Shown: one piece after another, positions 46,822 through 55,619 of the stretch | Layout of the letters: each line of letters opens with the position of its first letter | Numbering within the stretch: the first letter of the stretch is position 1 | Notes under the pieces: generated by a model | Told to the model about the DNA's origin: nothing | Databases searched by the model: none | The model's input: the letters and a program-made list of their open reading frames with translations, nothing else | Source of the DNA: Chitinophagaceae bacterium | Lineage (GTDB): Bacteria; Bacteroidota; Bacteroidia; Chitinophagales; Chitinophagaceae | Assembly (NCBI GenBank): GCA_016715365.1 | Contig: JADKAM010000001.1 | Coordinates: 1,054,001-1,118,000, forward strand | Direction of reading: 5' to 3' | DNA: 64,000 nt | Position numbers and translations under genes: made by a program

Positions 46822-49800
46822 ATGAAAAATATATTATGTATACTGACTGTATTGCTCTTATTTTTCTGCAGCACAAATGCACAGATTATAAGGCCTTTTA
46901 CAGCCAGGTATTACAACCCTTCAGTTAAGGGTAATATAGTGTATGTATCAAACAGTATCATTTCAACTTCAGGTATTGGATCGGGAAGTCCAGGAACAGG
47001 AGAAATTCCACCGGCAGGCAGTTCAAGGGATAATAGCGGATCGGGAATTAATATTGATGTAGATAATTATTCCACAGTTAAATTACCTTTTGCAGGTTAC
47101 TGGAACTATTTTGCAACAGGCCTTGCCCCTGCAAATGATGGCGGCGGAAGTACCTGGAAACAATCTGCCTATACTTTAACCGGATCATGGAATACAGGCG
47201 CTAGTCCGGTAAACGGACCGGGTAAATATGGTTTTAATGCCATCCAGGCAACCTGTATACCATCTGGTGGCGGCGGTACGGTTTGTATACCTACCGGAAC
47301 AAAATATTCGGCATATTATTACCGCAACACAGTAAGTTTTACAGCTGCCGAACTGGCAACAACTTTTTATTCCATCCAGCTTAATATGTTACGTGATGAT
47401 GGTATTGTTGTTTATATAAATGGTGTGGAAAGGGTTAGAAATAATATGCCAACCGGCACCATTGCCTATGCTACACTGGCATCGGCAAATATAACACCCG
47501 GTGCGGCAGAAGCAGTATCAGTTAATTTAAGTCCGGCATTTTTTTCGGCAGGTGTAAACACAATAGCTGTAGAAGTACATTTAAGAACAACCAGTTCGAC
47601 AGATATGTCGTTTGACATGGAAGTAAGAGGATTAAGTGATAACGGAACTTTTAATTCATCAACTTCCGATCTTGTTATACCTACTACCTGTAACCAGGTT
47701 TTATTTGCAGGTTTATATTGGGGAGCCGACCAGGGAACCAATGGTACCAATACCAGCTGGATTACCGGTGCATACAATGCTGTACAATTAAAAATTCCGG
47801 GTAGTGCTGTATACCAAACAGTAACATCTGCCCAAACAGATGTGCACAGCGCCGCTTTATCGCCTGGCCTGCCACATACCGGGTATTTATGTTTTGCAGA
47901 TATCACATCACTTGTAAATACAACCAATGCCAATGGAACTTATACTGTAGCCAATGTTGTTGGGCCAATTGGTATTGGCAATTCCTGTGGTGGCTGGACG
48001 ATTGTAATTGTATATTCCAATGCATCCTTACTTCCCCGGAATTTAACCGTATTTGATGGCAGTGTAATCATTAACCAGGGCGATCCGGCGGTAGATGTAA
48101 ATATCAACGGTTTTTTAACACCTCCATCCGGCCCTGTAAGCTGCGAGCTTGGATCGGTAGTATATGATGGAGACAGGGTATCAACAGATTCTTTTTCATT
48201 TAAACAGAACGGGGCACCCGCTTTTTATAACCTGGCAACAACACTGGTTCCATTTAATAATAACAATGATGCATGGAACAGTAAAATATCTTACAAGAAC
48301 AGTATTGTAACTACCCGCAACCCCGCATTTAATAATACACTCGGATATGATGCTTCCATTTTTGATCTTCCCAATACTGCTAATGCAAATTTATCCAATA
48401 ATCAAACTGCTGCTACTGTAAGATTTTCATCTCCCGGCGAAAATTATTTTGTACATGTATTAACCACATCCATTACTCAATATAATCCTGCTTTTGCATT
48501 TGATAAAACTGCAACAGATATAAATGGCGGACTGTTACTACCCGGCGAAAGCCTGCGTTACCAGGTAAATTATAATAATGTAGGTAACGATTCCAGTACA
48601 AGTACCGTGGTATATGATAACATCCCGTTGGGCTCCACTTATTTACCAGGTTCATTAAGAATAAATGGTGTTGCTAAAACAGATGCGGCAGGTGATGACG
48701 AGGCCGAATTTGATTTTACAAACAGCAGGGTTGTTTTAAGAATTGGTTTGGGTGCCAATGCTTTAACAGGCGGCCGTATTGGGCCGGGCATTGGCGGCAA
48801 TATTCAGTTTGATGTTGTTACAGCCTCTTCCTGCGATATTTTATCCTGTACCGGATCCTTACGAAATGAAGCCAGGATAAGTTACAATGGTAAAAGATCA
48901 GGCAATGTTTTATATGATTCAAGCGGTGTAAGTACAAACGGATGTATAGTTAAAGGCCCGGTAATTTCACCCGTTTCGGGTTCTTGTTTTAGTCCAAAAG
49001 ACACATTGCTTGTAGTGCATTGCCCGGTAGCAAGTGTGATGTTGCCATGGGCAAGATATGCAGGGTATACATTTTATTCGGCCATGCCTTTTATACCGGC
49101 AAATATGTACGATCCGTTTATTGCAGTAACCAGTTCGGGAGTTTACTGGGCTTATTTTAATAGTGGTGCAGCTTGCAGCGATACAGCCAGGGTGCAGGTA
49201 ATCATTACACTTTGTCCCGATATTGATGATGATGATGATGGAATACCTGATTATGTAGAATTTAATAATCCACTGGCACTGCAGGATGCCAACAGCAACG
49301 GAATTCCAAACTGGAACGATGCAGGTTTTATTGGATTTGTAGATTATAACGGAGACAATTACAATGATAATTTTGATTGGGGAGCCGATTCGGATAATGA
49401 TGGCATTCCCAATTTTCAGGATACCGGTTTTTGGGTAGCATGGGTTGATATAAATGCAGATGGCGTAAATGATAACAGCGATAAAGACCTGGATGGTTTG
49501 CCCAATCAATACGACCGCGATAGTGATAATGATGGTATACCCGATGTAGTGGAATCGTATGGTGTTGATACAAACGGAGATGGTATCATTGATAATTTTA
49601 CAGAAACGGATTACGATGGTTTTTCACAAAATGTGGATGCCAATAATTCCGGTGTTAATGGATCGGGTACAGGATTAGGGGCACCTGATCTTGATGGTGA
49701 TGGCATTCCTAATTATTTAGATACAGATAGTGACAATGATGGTATACCTGATGTTATTGAAGCTGCAGGAACCGATTCAGATAACAATGGTAAACCGGAT

Positions 49801-51168
49801 GGTTTTGTTGATGCCAATGGCAATGGATTACATGATAGTTACGAACTGGCAGGCGGATTATTGTTTACCGGTGTTGATATCAGCCCGGTTGATGGCAGGG
49901 CCGATGATTATCCATTTAAAAATAAAGATCGTGATGTAAGGCCCAATGCTTATGATTTGGATAGCGATGGCGATGGATTGGTAGATGTAATTGAAGCTGG
50001 TTTTACCGATGCAAATTTTAATGGCATTATTGATGGTGCCATAGGAACCAACGGATGGTCAACCGTAATTTCTTCATTAGGTTCATTGGGTTTAAGGTTT
50101 ACAGATACTGATCTATTTCCTGATTATTTAGACATTGATACAGATGATGATGGTATTCCGGATAATATTGAAGGACAGACAACCGCAGGTTATAAACTGC
50201 CCGGTACAGTTGATAATGATGGAGACGGACTGGTAAATACTTATGATAATTTTATTGGCTTTGGTGGCGCAGGCATATTTGTATATGATCATGATGCTGA
50301 TGGCACACCTGATTACAGAGACCTGGATACAGATGCAGACGGGCTTATAGACAGGGTAGAAGGAAATGATTTTAACCTGAATGAAGTGGCCGATGATGAT
50401 GTAACCTTAACCGGATTAGATACCGATGGCGATGGATTGGATAACCGATTTGATTCACTAAACTCCGTAATCAATATTAAGGGCACATCATACCGGATGG
50501 GCAATGGAGGTTCGTTTTCAGGTGATGCTGCCCCGGGTTCAAGAACCACTGTTCAAAGCAGCACACTTTCTCAAACAAACAGGGACTGGCGCTTTGTAGG
50601 TTTGGTGTTACCGGTTCAGTTCTTACATTTTACCGCATCTCAAAATAACGATAATGTTTTATTAAAATGGACGATCATTGCTGAAAAAGAAGTAGACCGT
50701 TTTGAAATTGAACGCAGCCTGAATGGAGTAGATTTTATAGAAACAGGAACTGTAAACGGGCCTGTTGTATTGCAGGTGCAGCAAAATTTTTCAGCAACTG
50801 ATAATATTGCCAATGTAAGCAGTAACATAATTTATTACCGGTTAAAAGTAATTGGCAAAGCAGGAGAAATTAAATACAGCCAGGTAATCAGTATAAGAAA
50901 AAGTACAGACAACAACGAAATTACTATTCTTCCCAATCCGGCAAATTATTATGTAGTGATAAGGATATATGCTGAAGGAGCTGGTGAAACACAGATCTGG
51001 TTGATTGATAATGCCGGCAAAATTATTTTAAGAGAAAAACATAAACTGGTTAATGGGTACAACCATATCCGGCTAAACCAGCTGGAGAGATACAGCAATG
51101 GTTTTTACGAACTTAAAATAGAAGTGAAGGGAAGTGTAGCCTCGAAAAAACTTATTATACACAATTAA
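46822..51168 (+). CDS. Giant T9SS surface protein with DUF11 and TSP3 repeats
   Basis: 1,448 residues from the ATG at 46822, which gives a proper signal peptide (MKNILCILTVLLLFFCSTNAQ); an upstream start at 46750 adds an unlikely polar head. The N-terminal ~500 residues include beta sandwiches (YSIQLNMLRDDGIVVYINGVERV, then VLFAGLYWGADQG typical of DUF3344-like surface domains), followed by a DUF11-like repeat (YQVNYNNVGNDSSTSTVVYDN, then PGSLRINGVAKTDAAGDDE). From Cys coded at 49213, a 652-codon module of TSP3 repeats plus sorting domain closes the protein (FYELKIEVKGSVASKKLIIHN). It is the closest relative of the protein at 25812. The likely role is surface attachment. Confidence 0.83.
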   Translation: MKNILCILTVLLLFFCSTNAQIIRPFTARYYNPSVKGNIVYVSNSIISTSGIGSGSPGTGEIPPAGSSRDNSGSGINIDVDNYSTVKLPFAGYWNYFATGLAPANDGGGSTWKQSAYTLTGSWNTGASPVNGPGKYGFNAIQATCIPSGGGGTVCIPTGTKYSAYYYRNTVSFTAAELATTFYSIQLNMLRDDGIVVYINGVERVRNNMPTGTIAYATLASANITPGAAEAVSVNLSPAFFSAGVNTIAVEVHLRTTSSTDMSFDMEVRGLSDNGTFNSSTSDLVIPTTCNQVLFAGLYWGADQGTNGTNTSWITGAYNAVQLKIPGSAVYQTVTSAQTDVHSAALSPGLPHTGYLCFADITSLVNTTNANGTYTVANVVGPIGIGNSCGGWTIVIVYSNASLLPRNLTVFDGSVIINQGDPAVDVNINGFLTPPSGPVSCELGSVVYDGDRVSTDSFSFKQNGAPAFYNLATTLVPFNNNNDAWNSKISYKNSIVTTRNPAFNNTLGYDASIFDLPNTANANLSNNQTAATVRFSSPGENYFVHVLTTSITQYNPAFAFDKTATDINGGLLLPGESLRYQVNYNNVGNDSSTSTVVYDNIPLGSTYLPGSLRINGVAKTDAAGDDEAEFDFTNSRVVLRIGLGANALTGGRIGPGIGGNIQFDVVTASSCDILSCTGSLRNEARISYNGKRSGNVLYDSSGVSTNGCIVKGPVISPVSGSCFSPKDTLLVVHCPVASVMLPWARYAGYTFYSAMPFIPANMYDPFIAVTSSGVYWAYFNSGAACSDTARVQVIITLCPDIDDDDDGIPDYVEFNNPLALQDANSNGIPNWNDAGFIGFVDYNGDNYNDNFDWGADSDNDGIPNFQDTGFWVAWVDINADGVNDNSDKDLDGLPNQYDRDSDNDGIPDVVESYGVDTNGDGIIDNFTETDYDGFSQNVDANNSGVNGSGTGLGAPDLDGDGIPNYLDTDSDNDGIPDVIEAAGTDSDNNGKPDGFVDANGNGLHDSYELAGGLLFTGVDISPVDGRADDYPFKNKDRDVRPNAYDLDSDGDGLVDVIEAGFTDANFNGIIDGAIGTNGWSTVISSLGSLGLRFTDTDLFPDYLDIDTDDDGIPDNIEGQTTAGYKLPGTVDNDGDGLVNTYDNFIGFGGAGIFVYDHDADGTPDYRDLDTDADGLIDRVEGNDFNLNEVADDDVTLTGLDTDGDGLDNRFDSLNSVINIKGTSYRMGNGGSFSGDAAPGSRTTVQSSTLSQTNRDWRFVGLVLPVQFLHFTASQNNDNVLLKWTIIAEKEVDRFEIERSLNGVDFIETGTVNGPVVLQVQQNFSATDNIANVSSNIIYYRLKVIGKAGEIKYSQVISIRKSTDNNEITILPNPANYYVVIRIYAEGAGETQIWLIDNAGKIILREKHKLVNGYNHIRLNQLERYSNGFYELKIEVKGSVASKKLIIHN

Positions 51169-51382
51169 GGATTACAGCTTCTTTTAAAACCAAACCTCTT
51201 CATCAAAGGGAAGGGGCTTAATTATGCAAAATAAATGCCTGCCGTATCTGGCGCTGTTGCAACCTTTACCTGTCTTTATAGATGTTATGCCCCGCTGCTG
51301 TATATTTTATTTTTCTGTTTGCAGTTATGTCTGTTTAGTTTGATGTTAATTTAACTGACCCGGCAGCTCACTATAGTTATAA

Positions 51383-51413
51383 TTTATATACCTCACTTTT
51401 TACGCTACTTTTG
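51383..51413 (+). promoter_or_regulatory. Promoter of rsmA, probably leaderless
   Basis: TTTA (51383-51386), 19-base spacer and TACTTTTG (51406-51413), a good match to TTTG-N19-TAnnTTTG. The start codon lies only 5 bases downstream at 51419, so the transcript would carry almost no leader. Confidence 0.5.
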
Positions 51414-51418
51414 CAATC

Positions 51419-52171
51419 ATGTATACACATAAGAAATCCCTGGGGCAGCATTTTTTAAAAGATGAAGTGGTAATAAAAAAAATCATCGAAGCCTTACAGG
51501 AAGATGGGTTTAAAAACCTGCTGGAAGTTGGGCCAGGCGCCGGTGCTTTAACCAAATACCTGATAGGCATTGCCGATATTAACTTTAAGGCTGTAGAACT
51601 GGATGAAGAAAAAGTAGTGTATCTCTCAAAAAAATACCCGGTGCTTGCTGATAAATTAATTCACCAGAGTTTTCTGGATATGGATAAACCCTTTGATGAG
51701 CCTTTTACCGTGATCGGCAATTTTCCTTACAATATTTCTACACAGATTTTATTTAAAGTGCTTGAATGGAAAGATGATGTACCCTGTATCATTGGTATGT
51801 TTCAGAAAGAAGTGGCAGAAAGAGCTGCATCAAAAGAAGGAAGTAAAGTGTATGGTGTGCTGAGTGTATTGATGCAGGCTTATTACGAGATAGAATATTT
51901 ATTTGATGTAGGCAATGAGTGTTTTGACCCGCCGCCAAAAGTACAAAGCGGCGTTATACGCATGAAAAGAAAAACCACTGCACTACATTATAAAAGCGAC
52001 AGGGCATTTTGGGTACTGGTAAAAACAGCTTTTAACCAGCGCCGAAAAACCATGCGTAATGCGGTAAAAAGTTTATTCAGTGCAGAAGAGTTGCAGGATG
52101 AAATATTTTTAAAACGTGCCGAGGCTTTAAGTGTGGAAGATTTTGCTGCACTCACTTTCAGGATGCAATAA
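51419..52171 (+). CDS. rsmA: 16S rRNA (adenine(1518)-N6/(1519)-N6)-dimethyltransferase
   Basis: 250 residues. RsmA (KsgA) dimethylates two adenines near the 3' end of 16S rRNA during ribosome assembly. The start KKSLGQHFLKD, SAM-binding LEVGPGAGALT (35-45), acidic AVELDEE (58-64), and the catalytic NFPYNIS (101-107; NLPYNI in most species) are intact, as is the C-terminal helical domain (FNQRRKTMRNAVKSL). It is a single gene flanked by the long surface-protein gene on the left and a dispersed repeat on the right. Confidence 0.96.
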   Translation: MYTHKKSLGQHFLKDEVVIKKIIEALQEDGFKNLLEVGPGAGALTKYLIGIADINFKAVELDEEKVVYLSKKYPVLADKLIHQSFLDMDKPFDEPFTVIGNFPYNISTQILFKVLEWKDDVPCIIGMFQKEVAERAASKEGSKVYGVLSVLMQAYYEIEYLFDVGNECFDPPPKVQSGVIRMKRKTTALHYKSDRAFWVLVKTAFNQRRKTMRNAVKSLFSAEELQDEIFLKRAEALSVEDFAALTFRMQ

Positions 52172-52286
52172 TACCAAACTGAATTTCATTTTAGGCCAAT
52201 GTGCTATGGCTGAAATTCAAGGAAAGCTTTTGTGCGGTTGGCTTTGGTAAATGCCGGTTGGATTAACCATAAAATCCAATCGGCAT
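52171..52286. repeat. Dispersed TIR element, copy B
   Basis: 116 bases. It shares the block order of copy A at 21789-21902 (CCAAACTGAATTT, CAATGTGC, GGCTGAAATTCAA, AAAGCTTT, CAATCGGCAT) and begins at the last base of the rsmA stop. Its right half folds as ATGCCGGTTGGATT-AACCATAA-AATCCAATCGGCAT with one mismatch. No reading frame. Confidence 0.7.
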
Positions 52287-52288
52287 AA

Positions 52289-52318
52289 AAAAGCCGTTCA
52301 CTTATGCAAACGGCTTTT
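52289..52318. terminator. Bidirectional terminator after rsmA and the DUF5777 gene
   Basis: A stem AAAAGCCGTT-CACTTATGCA-AACGGCTTTT with A-runs and T-runs on the two sides, between convergent genes. Confidence 0.8.
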
Positions 52319-52334
52319 AAAGGTTCATCAAATT

Positions 52335-53258
52335 TTATTTTTCTTTCTTTTTAACATTCATTGACCTGTTGATGGTAAATCCAAAAGCTATGTTACCATC
52401 TTTAATACTGCTGTTATTACGTGCCAGCTGGTCAATTGCTGAAGCATCTGTAGTACTGCCCACATAAAACTGGAACAGGTGAGTACCGGTACTGATCTCA
52501 ACACCCAGAGAAAGCAGGTCAGGATTGTAATTGAGTATAGCTCCGTTCTTTGTTATCAGGTTTTTATACATGTTAAGCTGGCGGGCATATTCCAATGTTA
52601 CATTTAACTTGCTGCTCACTTTATATTTTCCGGCAATACCCATCGAAAAAACCTCATTGCTGTTATTGATACCGTAAGGAACAACATTAAAATGTATCCA
52701 GGTTGGCATCAGCTGCAGCGAAATTTTATCAGAGAATTTACGGGAGATAAGCAACTGGTTCATAAATGAAAATTTATTTCCGGAGAATTCATTGTCCGGA
52801 TCTTCAGCGGTATTCACATTCATCATGGAATACCATCCTATGGTAACCGGGATATTTTTGGCACCGGTTTGCTGACGAAGGATTCTAAACTTTGCCCAGC
52901 CTTCGTATTTTGAAGCACCGGCCATAGCAACACCCACATTCATAAATTTAAGCGGGGAGTAGTCGAAAGACATATAGGTATGGGCCACACCTGAGTTAAG
53001 GCCAAAAAACTGGGCAATATTTTGTTTGCCGCCTCCCTTATTCCAGATATTGCTGAAATGGTGAGAGATCATAAATTGTATAGCACCCGGACTAACAATT
53101 TCGGTACTCTGCATATTAATGATCTTGGTGGCATTAAAAACCGCCCTGGTAAATTTTTGTTTGGGAGCCGCTTTGGTTTCTGCAACTGCAGGGTCCTGTG
53201 CCATTATGTTAGCAAGGAACGCAAAGAGAAAAACGGGAAGCAATAATATCTTTTTCAT
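52335..53258 (-). CDS. DUF5777 family beta-barrel protein
   Basis: 307 residues. Signal peptide to about IMAQ (residue 21). The mature protein matches DUF5777 outer-membrane beta-barrels: FNATKIINMQSTEIVSPGAIQFMISHHFSN, FGLNSGVAHTYMSFDYSPL, and alternating hydrophobic strands with Tyr and Phe girdles. Family members often sit next to cytochrome and YceI-type genes in Bacteroidota. It would be a good outer-membrane partner for the two haem-motif lipoproteins directly upstream on the same strand (54 bases), though that link is inferred from position. Confidence 0.78.
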   Translation of the reverse strand: MKKILLLPVFLFAFLANIMAQDPAVAETKAAPKQKFTRAVFNATKIINMQSTEIVSPGAIQFMISHHFSNIWNKGGGKQNIAQFFGLNSGVAHTYMSFDYSPLKFMNVGVAMAGASKYEGWAKFRILRQQTGAKNIPVTIGWYSMMNVNTAEDPDNEFSGNKFSFMNQLLISRKFSDKISLQLMPTWIHFNVVPYGINNSNEVFSMGIAGKYKVSSKLNVTLEYARQLNMYKNLITKNGAILNYNPDLLSLGVEISTGTHLFQFYVGSTTDASAIDQLARNNSSIKDGNIAFGFTINRSMNVKKKEK

Positions 53259-53312
53259 AATGTTGATTTAAATTTTTTGTAAACGGGTATTTTGTTATAA
53301 AACACTATTTTA

Positions 53313-53927
53313 TTACTGTGGTGTTCCTTGCGCAATCCATTCATTTATAAGTTTTACAGTGCAACTGCTCAGGCTTAGTGTTGGACCAGGGTGGCCGCTG
53401 GCACCGCCGCTGTTCATCATGGCAGTTAAAACATCTTTTTTAGCTACCATTTTATTGTAATCCAGGTTTGCAGCAATACCTCCATGGCAGGTAGAACCTT
53501 TACAGGATGTGTTATATAACGGAAGCACTTTGGCTGTGTAAGTAACAGCACCGGTAACTGTACATCCGCCACCATCGTCTTTTGCACCTTCTGCGATCCA
53601 TTTTTTAATGATGTTTTCCTGGTTAGGTGTAAAATAAATTGATCCGGCACCAGGATGTATACCGCCATTTACCCAGGCATTCAGTAAACCAACTCTTCCC
53701 AGTATGGCATCATAAAAAATGGTGTCGGCATGCGAAAACTGAACAGCCCTTGTACCTATGCCATTATTATGGCATCCACAACCTCCCGCTACCATAATGG
53801 GAACCACATCTGCCCTGAAAGAGGTTGCCGGCAAGGCTAAAATGTCTTCTTTGTTTTTATAGCAGGATGACAGGAGGTAAACAAGCATTGATGTCACCAC
53901 AGCCATTGTTGTTATTATCTTTTTCAT
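53313..53927 (-). CDS. Lipoprotein with unusual cytochrome c motifs
   Basis: 204 residues. Lipoprotein signal ending LLSSC (Cys22). Two haem-like sites: CGCH at Cys50-His53, with only one residue between the Cys pair, and CKGSTCH at Cys142-His148, a CX4CH motif as in some tetrahaem cytochromes c3. No CXXCH is present. The segment FRADVVPIMVAGGC and PLYNTSC plus the terminal KLINEWIAQGTPQ fit the cytochrome-c-like domains found in Bacteroidota surface proteins. The likely role is electron transfer at the outer membrane. It is followed by the DUF5777 barrel gene and preceded by a related lipoprotein gene (29 bases). Confidence 0.68.
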   Translation of the reverse strand: MKKIITTMAVVTSMLVYLLSSCYKNKEDILALPATSFRADVVPIMVAGGCGCHNNGIGTRAVQFSHADTIFYDAILGRVGLLNAWVNGGIHPGAGSIYFTPNQENIIKKWIAEGAKDDGGGCTVTGAVTYTAKVLPLYNTSCKGSTCHGGIAANLDYNKMVAKKDVLTAMMNSGGASGHPGPTLSLSSCTVKLINEWIAQGTPQ

Positions 53928-53956
53928 ATTCCTAAGATTTTAGATTAATAGTTTAG

Positions 53957-55147
53957 TTATTGTTTGATGATGGTTCCGGTTTTTCTGTATTTAAAAATAC
54001 CGGCATTGGCATTTCCATATTTCCAAACGGTTGGAACATTTGGATCGGCAAAATACCAGGCCTTGATTAGTGCAATCTCATGCGCTTTCAGACCACCATC
54101 TCCATAAGCCATATCGCCCTGGTGACTTGTAGCATATACTCCGGTAAATGGATTTGCCAGCAATAAAGTAGAGTCTACTCTTGAAACCATTGAACTGCTT
54201 ACGTTCAGGTAATTACCCTTTACATAATAGGTTATTAATGTTGTTGGATTTATATACTGTACACTTGAATTACTCCTTGCACTTTTTGGATACATAATAT
54301 CCATCATGATATCATCGTAGGTATTCAACGGACCTCTGGTGCTTGATGCAGAACGTGGTGTTGCAAATGTTTTCCATGGCCTGAAGCTTGCATTGGCCAG
54401 TGTATCAGCATAAAAACGCTTCACGCTGTCTTTGTAAGCACCCCAAACCTGGTCACGCTTGGCAACATTTGATAACTGGCAATAGTAAGTAGAAAGGCCG
54501 GTAGAGGGATTAAGATAAATATAAGTAGAAGTGTCGGATGAAACCAATCCAGGTATAAAACCAGCCCTTGCCCATCCACCTGTTGCAGTTGCCTGGTTAT
54601 GGCAGTTTGCTGAGCCGCAACCTGTAACAATAAGTGCCACAGCAGCCGGCCTGAAATCGTTAAGGTCTGGTCTTTCCTTGGCACCATTCTTAATCCAGTT
54701 AAAAATGAGTGATTTGTCGGTAATATTCATTTCATGATTTGAATTTACCGGCGGCATCGCTTTGTTAAAATCATTCGTGGTAAGGTAATCCCATAATTTG
54801 CTGTTTTCAGGACTGCCGGCAGTTACAAATTTCATAACTTCTGCGTAGGTATCAAATTTGGGAGCAACTGCTCCACCATGGCAATTAGATGTGGCGCAAT
54901 ACTCATGTAAAATAGTTTGTACACCCCTGAACTTGATCTTGTCATTCACATCCGGAACAGCATCAGCTGGTGTAATAGTATTGCTTTCATAAAAAGCAGC
55001 ATAAATAGTAGAATCGGCTGTACCGCTAAAAGACCTGTCAAGCCCTTTGATTATATCTCCTTCTTTTTTGCACTGAATAACAGATGTTGATACCACCATC
55101 ACAAGGAGGAAGAGCGTGGTTGCTTTAAATAATGATATTTTTTTCAT
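53957..55147 (-). CDS. Lipoprotein with two CX4CH haem motifs
   Basis: 396 residues. Lipoprotein signal with Cys26 in SVIQCKK. Two CX4CH sites: CATSNCH (Cys84, Cys89, His90) and CGSANCH (Cys177, Cys182, His183). Around them, the HEYC start and the MPPVNSNHEM stretch (Met131 or Met140 as possible axial ligands) match the cytochrome-c-like domain type seen in its neighbour. The C-terminal half has no haem site. The likely role is an outer-membrane electron carrier. It is first in a three-gene minus-strand group with the shorter haem lipoprotein and the DUF5777 barrel. Confidence 0.65.
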   Translation of the reverse strand: MKKISLFKATTLFLLVMVVSTSVIQCKKEGDIIKGLDRSFSGTADSTIYAAFYESNTITPADAVPDVNDKIKFRGVQTILHEYCATSNCHGGAVAPKFDTYAEVMKFVTAGSPENSKLWDYLTTNDFNKAMPPVNSNHEMNITDKSLIFNWIKNGAKERPDLNDFRPAAVALIVTGCGSANCHNQATATGGWARAGFIPGLVSSDTSTYIYLNPSTGLSTYYCQLSNVAKRDQVWGAYKDSVKRFYADTLANASFRPWKTFATPRSASSTRGPLNTYDDIMMDIMYPKSARSNSSVQYINPTTLITYYVKGNYLNVSSSMVSRVDSTLLLANPFTGVYATSHQGDMAYGDGGLKAHEIALIKAWYFADPNVPTVWKYGNANAGIFKYRKTGTIIKQ

Positions 55148-55371
55148 AAAAAATTGTTTTACTTATTTAAGATCCGGTTTAATTAATGAATTGTTAAATT
55201 CAGAAAGCAAATCTATAGACAGCGGCCTGACAATTGTATGACATTAAAGGATTGTTCATATGATTTTAATCATATCATATTTTGTTAATGGTCATATAAT
55301 ATCATTTTGTATCGGAATACTTTGCACTCACTTTTTTTCGATAAAATACAAAACACAAAAACCAATTTTAC
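55148..55371. other. Divergent promoter region of the electron-transfer island
   Basis: 224 bases between the haem lipoprotein operon and the Fe-S operon. AT-rich, with ATATGATTTTAATCATAT near 55257-55276, a near-perfect dyad that could be an operator, and TTTTG and TACTTTG pieces near 55280-55325. No reading frame is supported. Confidence 0.4.
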
Positions 55372-55602
55372 ATGGAAAATAATGACAAAGCAGAAGAAAA
55401 AGGCCGCCGTTGGTTTTTATCGCTGTTTGGCGCAGCTGATAAAAACGAAACAAAACCCGGAATGGTAAAAATGCTTACTGCCGATGGCAAGTTGGTAGAA
55501 ATTGATAAAGCTGTTCTGGATGCCGCATCTAAAAAGCAAAAATCTACCAACAAAGAAATTTACGACTGGATGAATAATCCATCAAAAGAAAATAACAGTT
55601 GA
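55372..55602 (+). CDS. Small protein sharing the Fe-S protein's N-terminal motif
   Basis: 76 residues, unknown. A twin-arginine-like start GRRWFLSLFGAAD, then MVKMLTADGKLVEIDKAVLDA, which resembles KVKLLSPDGEIVEIDSAYLNH in the next gene (a shared VK-L--DG--VEID pattern). No metal ligand and no membrane helix. It is 17 bases before the Fe-S gene. It could be a chaperone, an accessory subunit or a duplicated leftover of the Fe-S protein's head. The start is well placed and the frame is convincing. Confidence 0.6.
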   Translation: MENNDKAEEKGRRWFLSLFGAADKNETKPGMVKMLTADGKLVEIDKAVLDAASKKQKSTNKEIYDWMNNPSKENNS

Positions 55603-55619
55603 TCATTTAAACCTGAAGC

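Noticed and set aside
48967..49573. A 180-residue antisense frame and others in the TSP3 regions
   Set aside because: The regular codon pattern of Asp/Gly-rich repeats leaves the antisense strand open; there is no start signal or family support.
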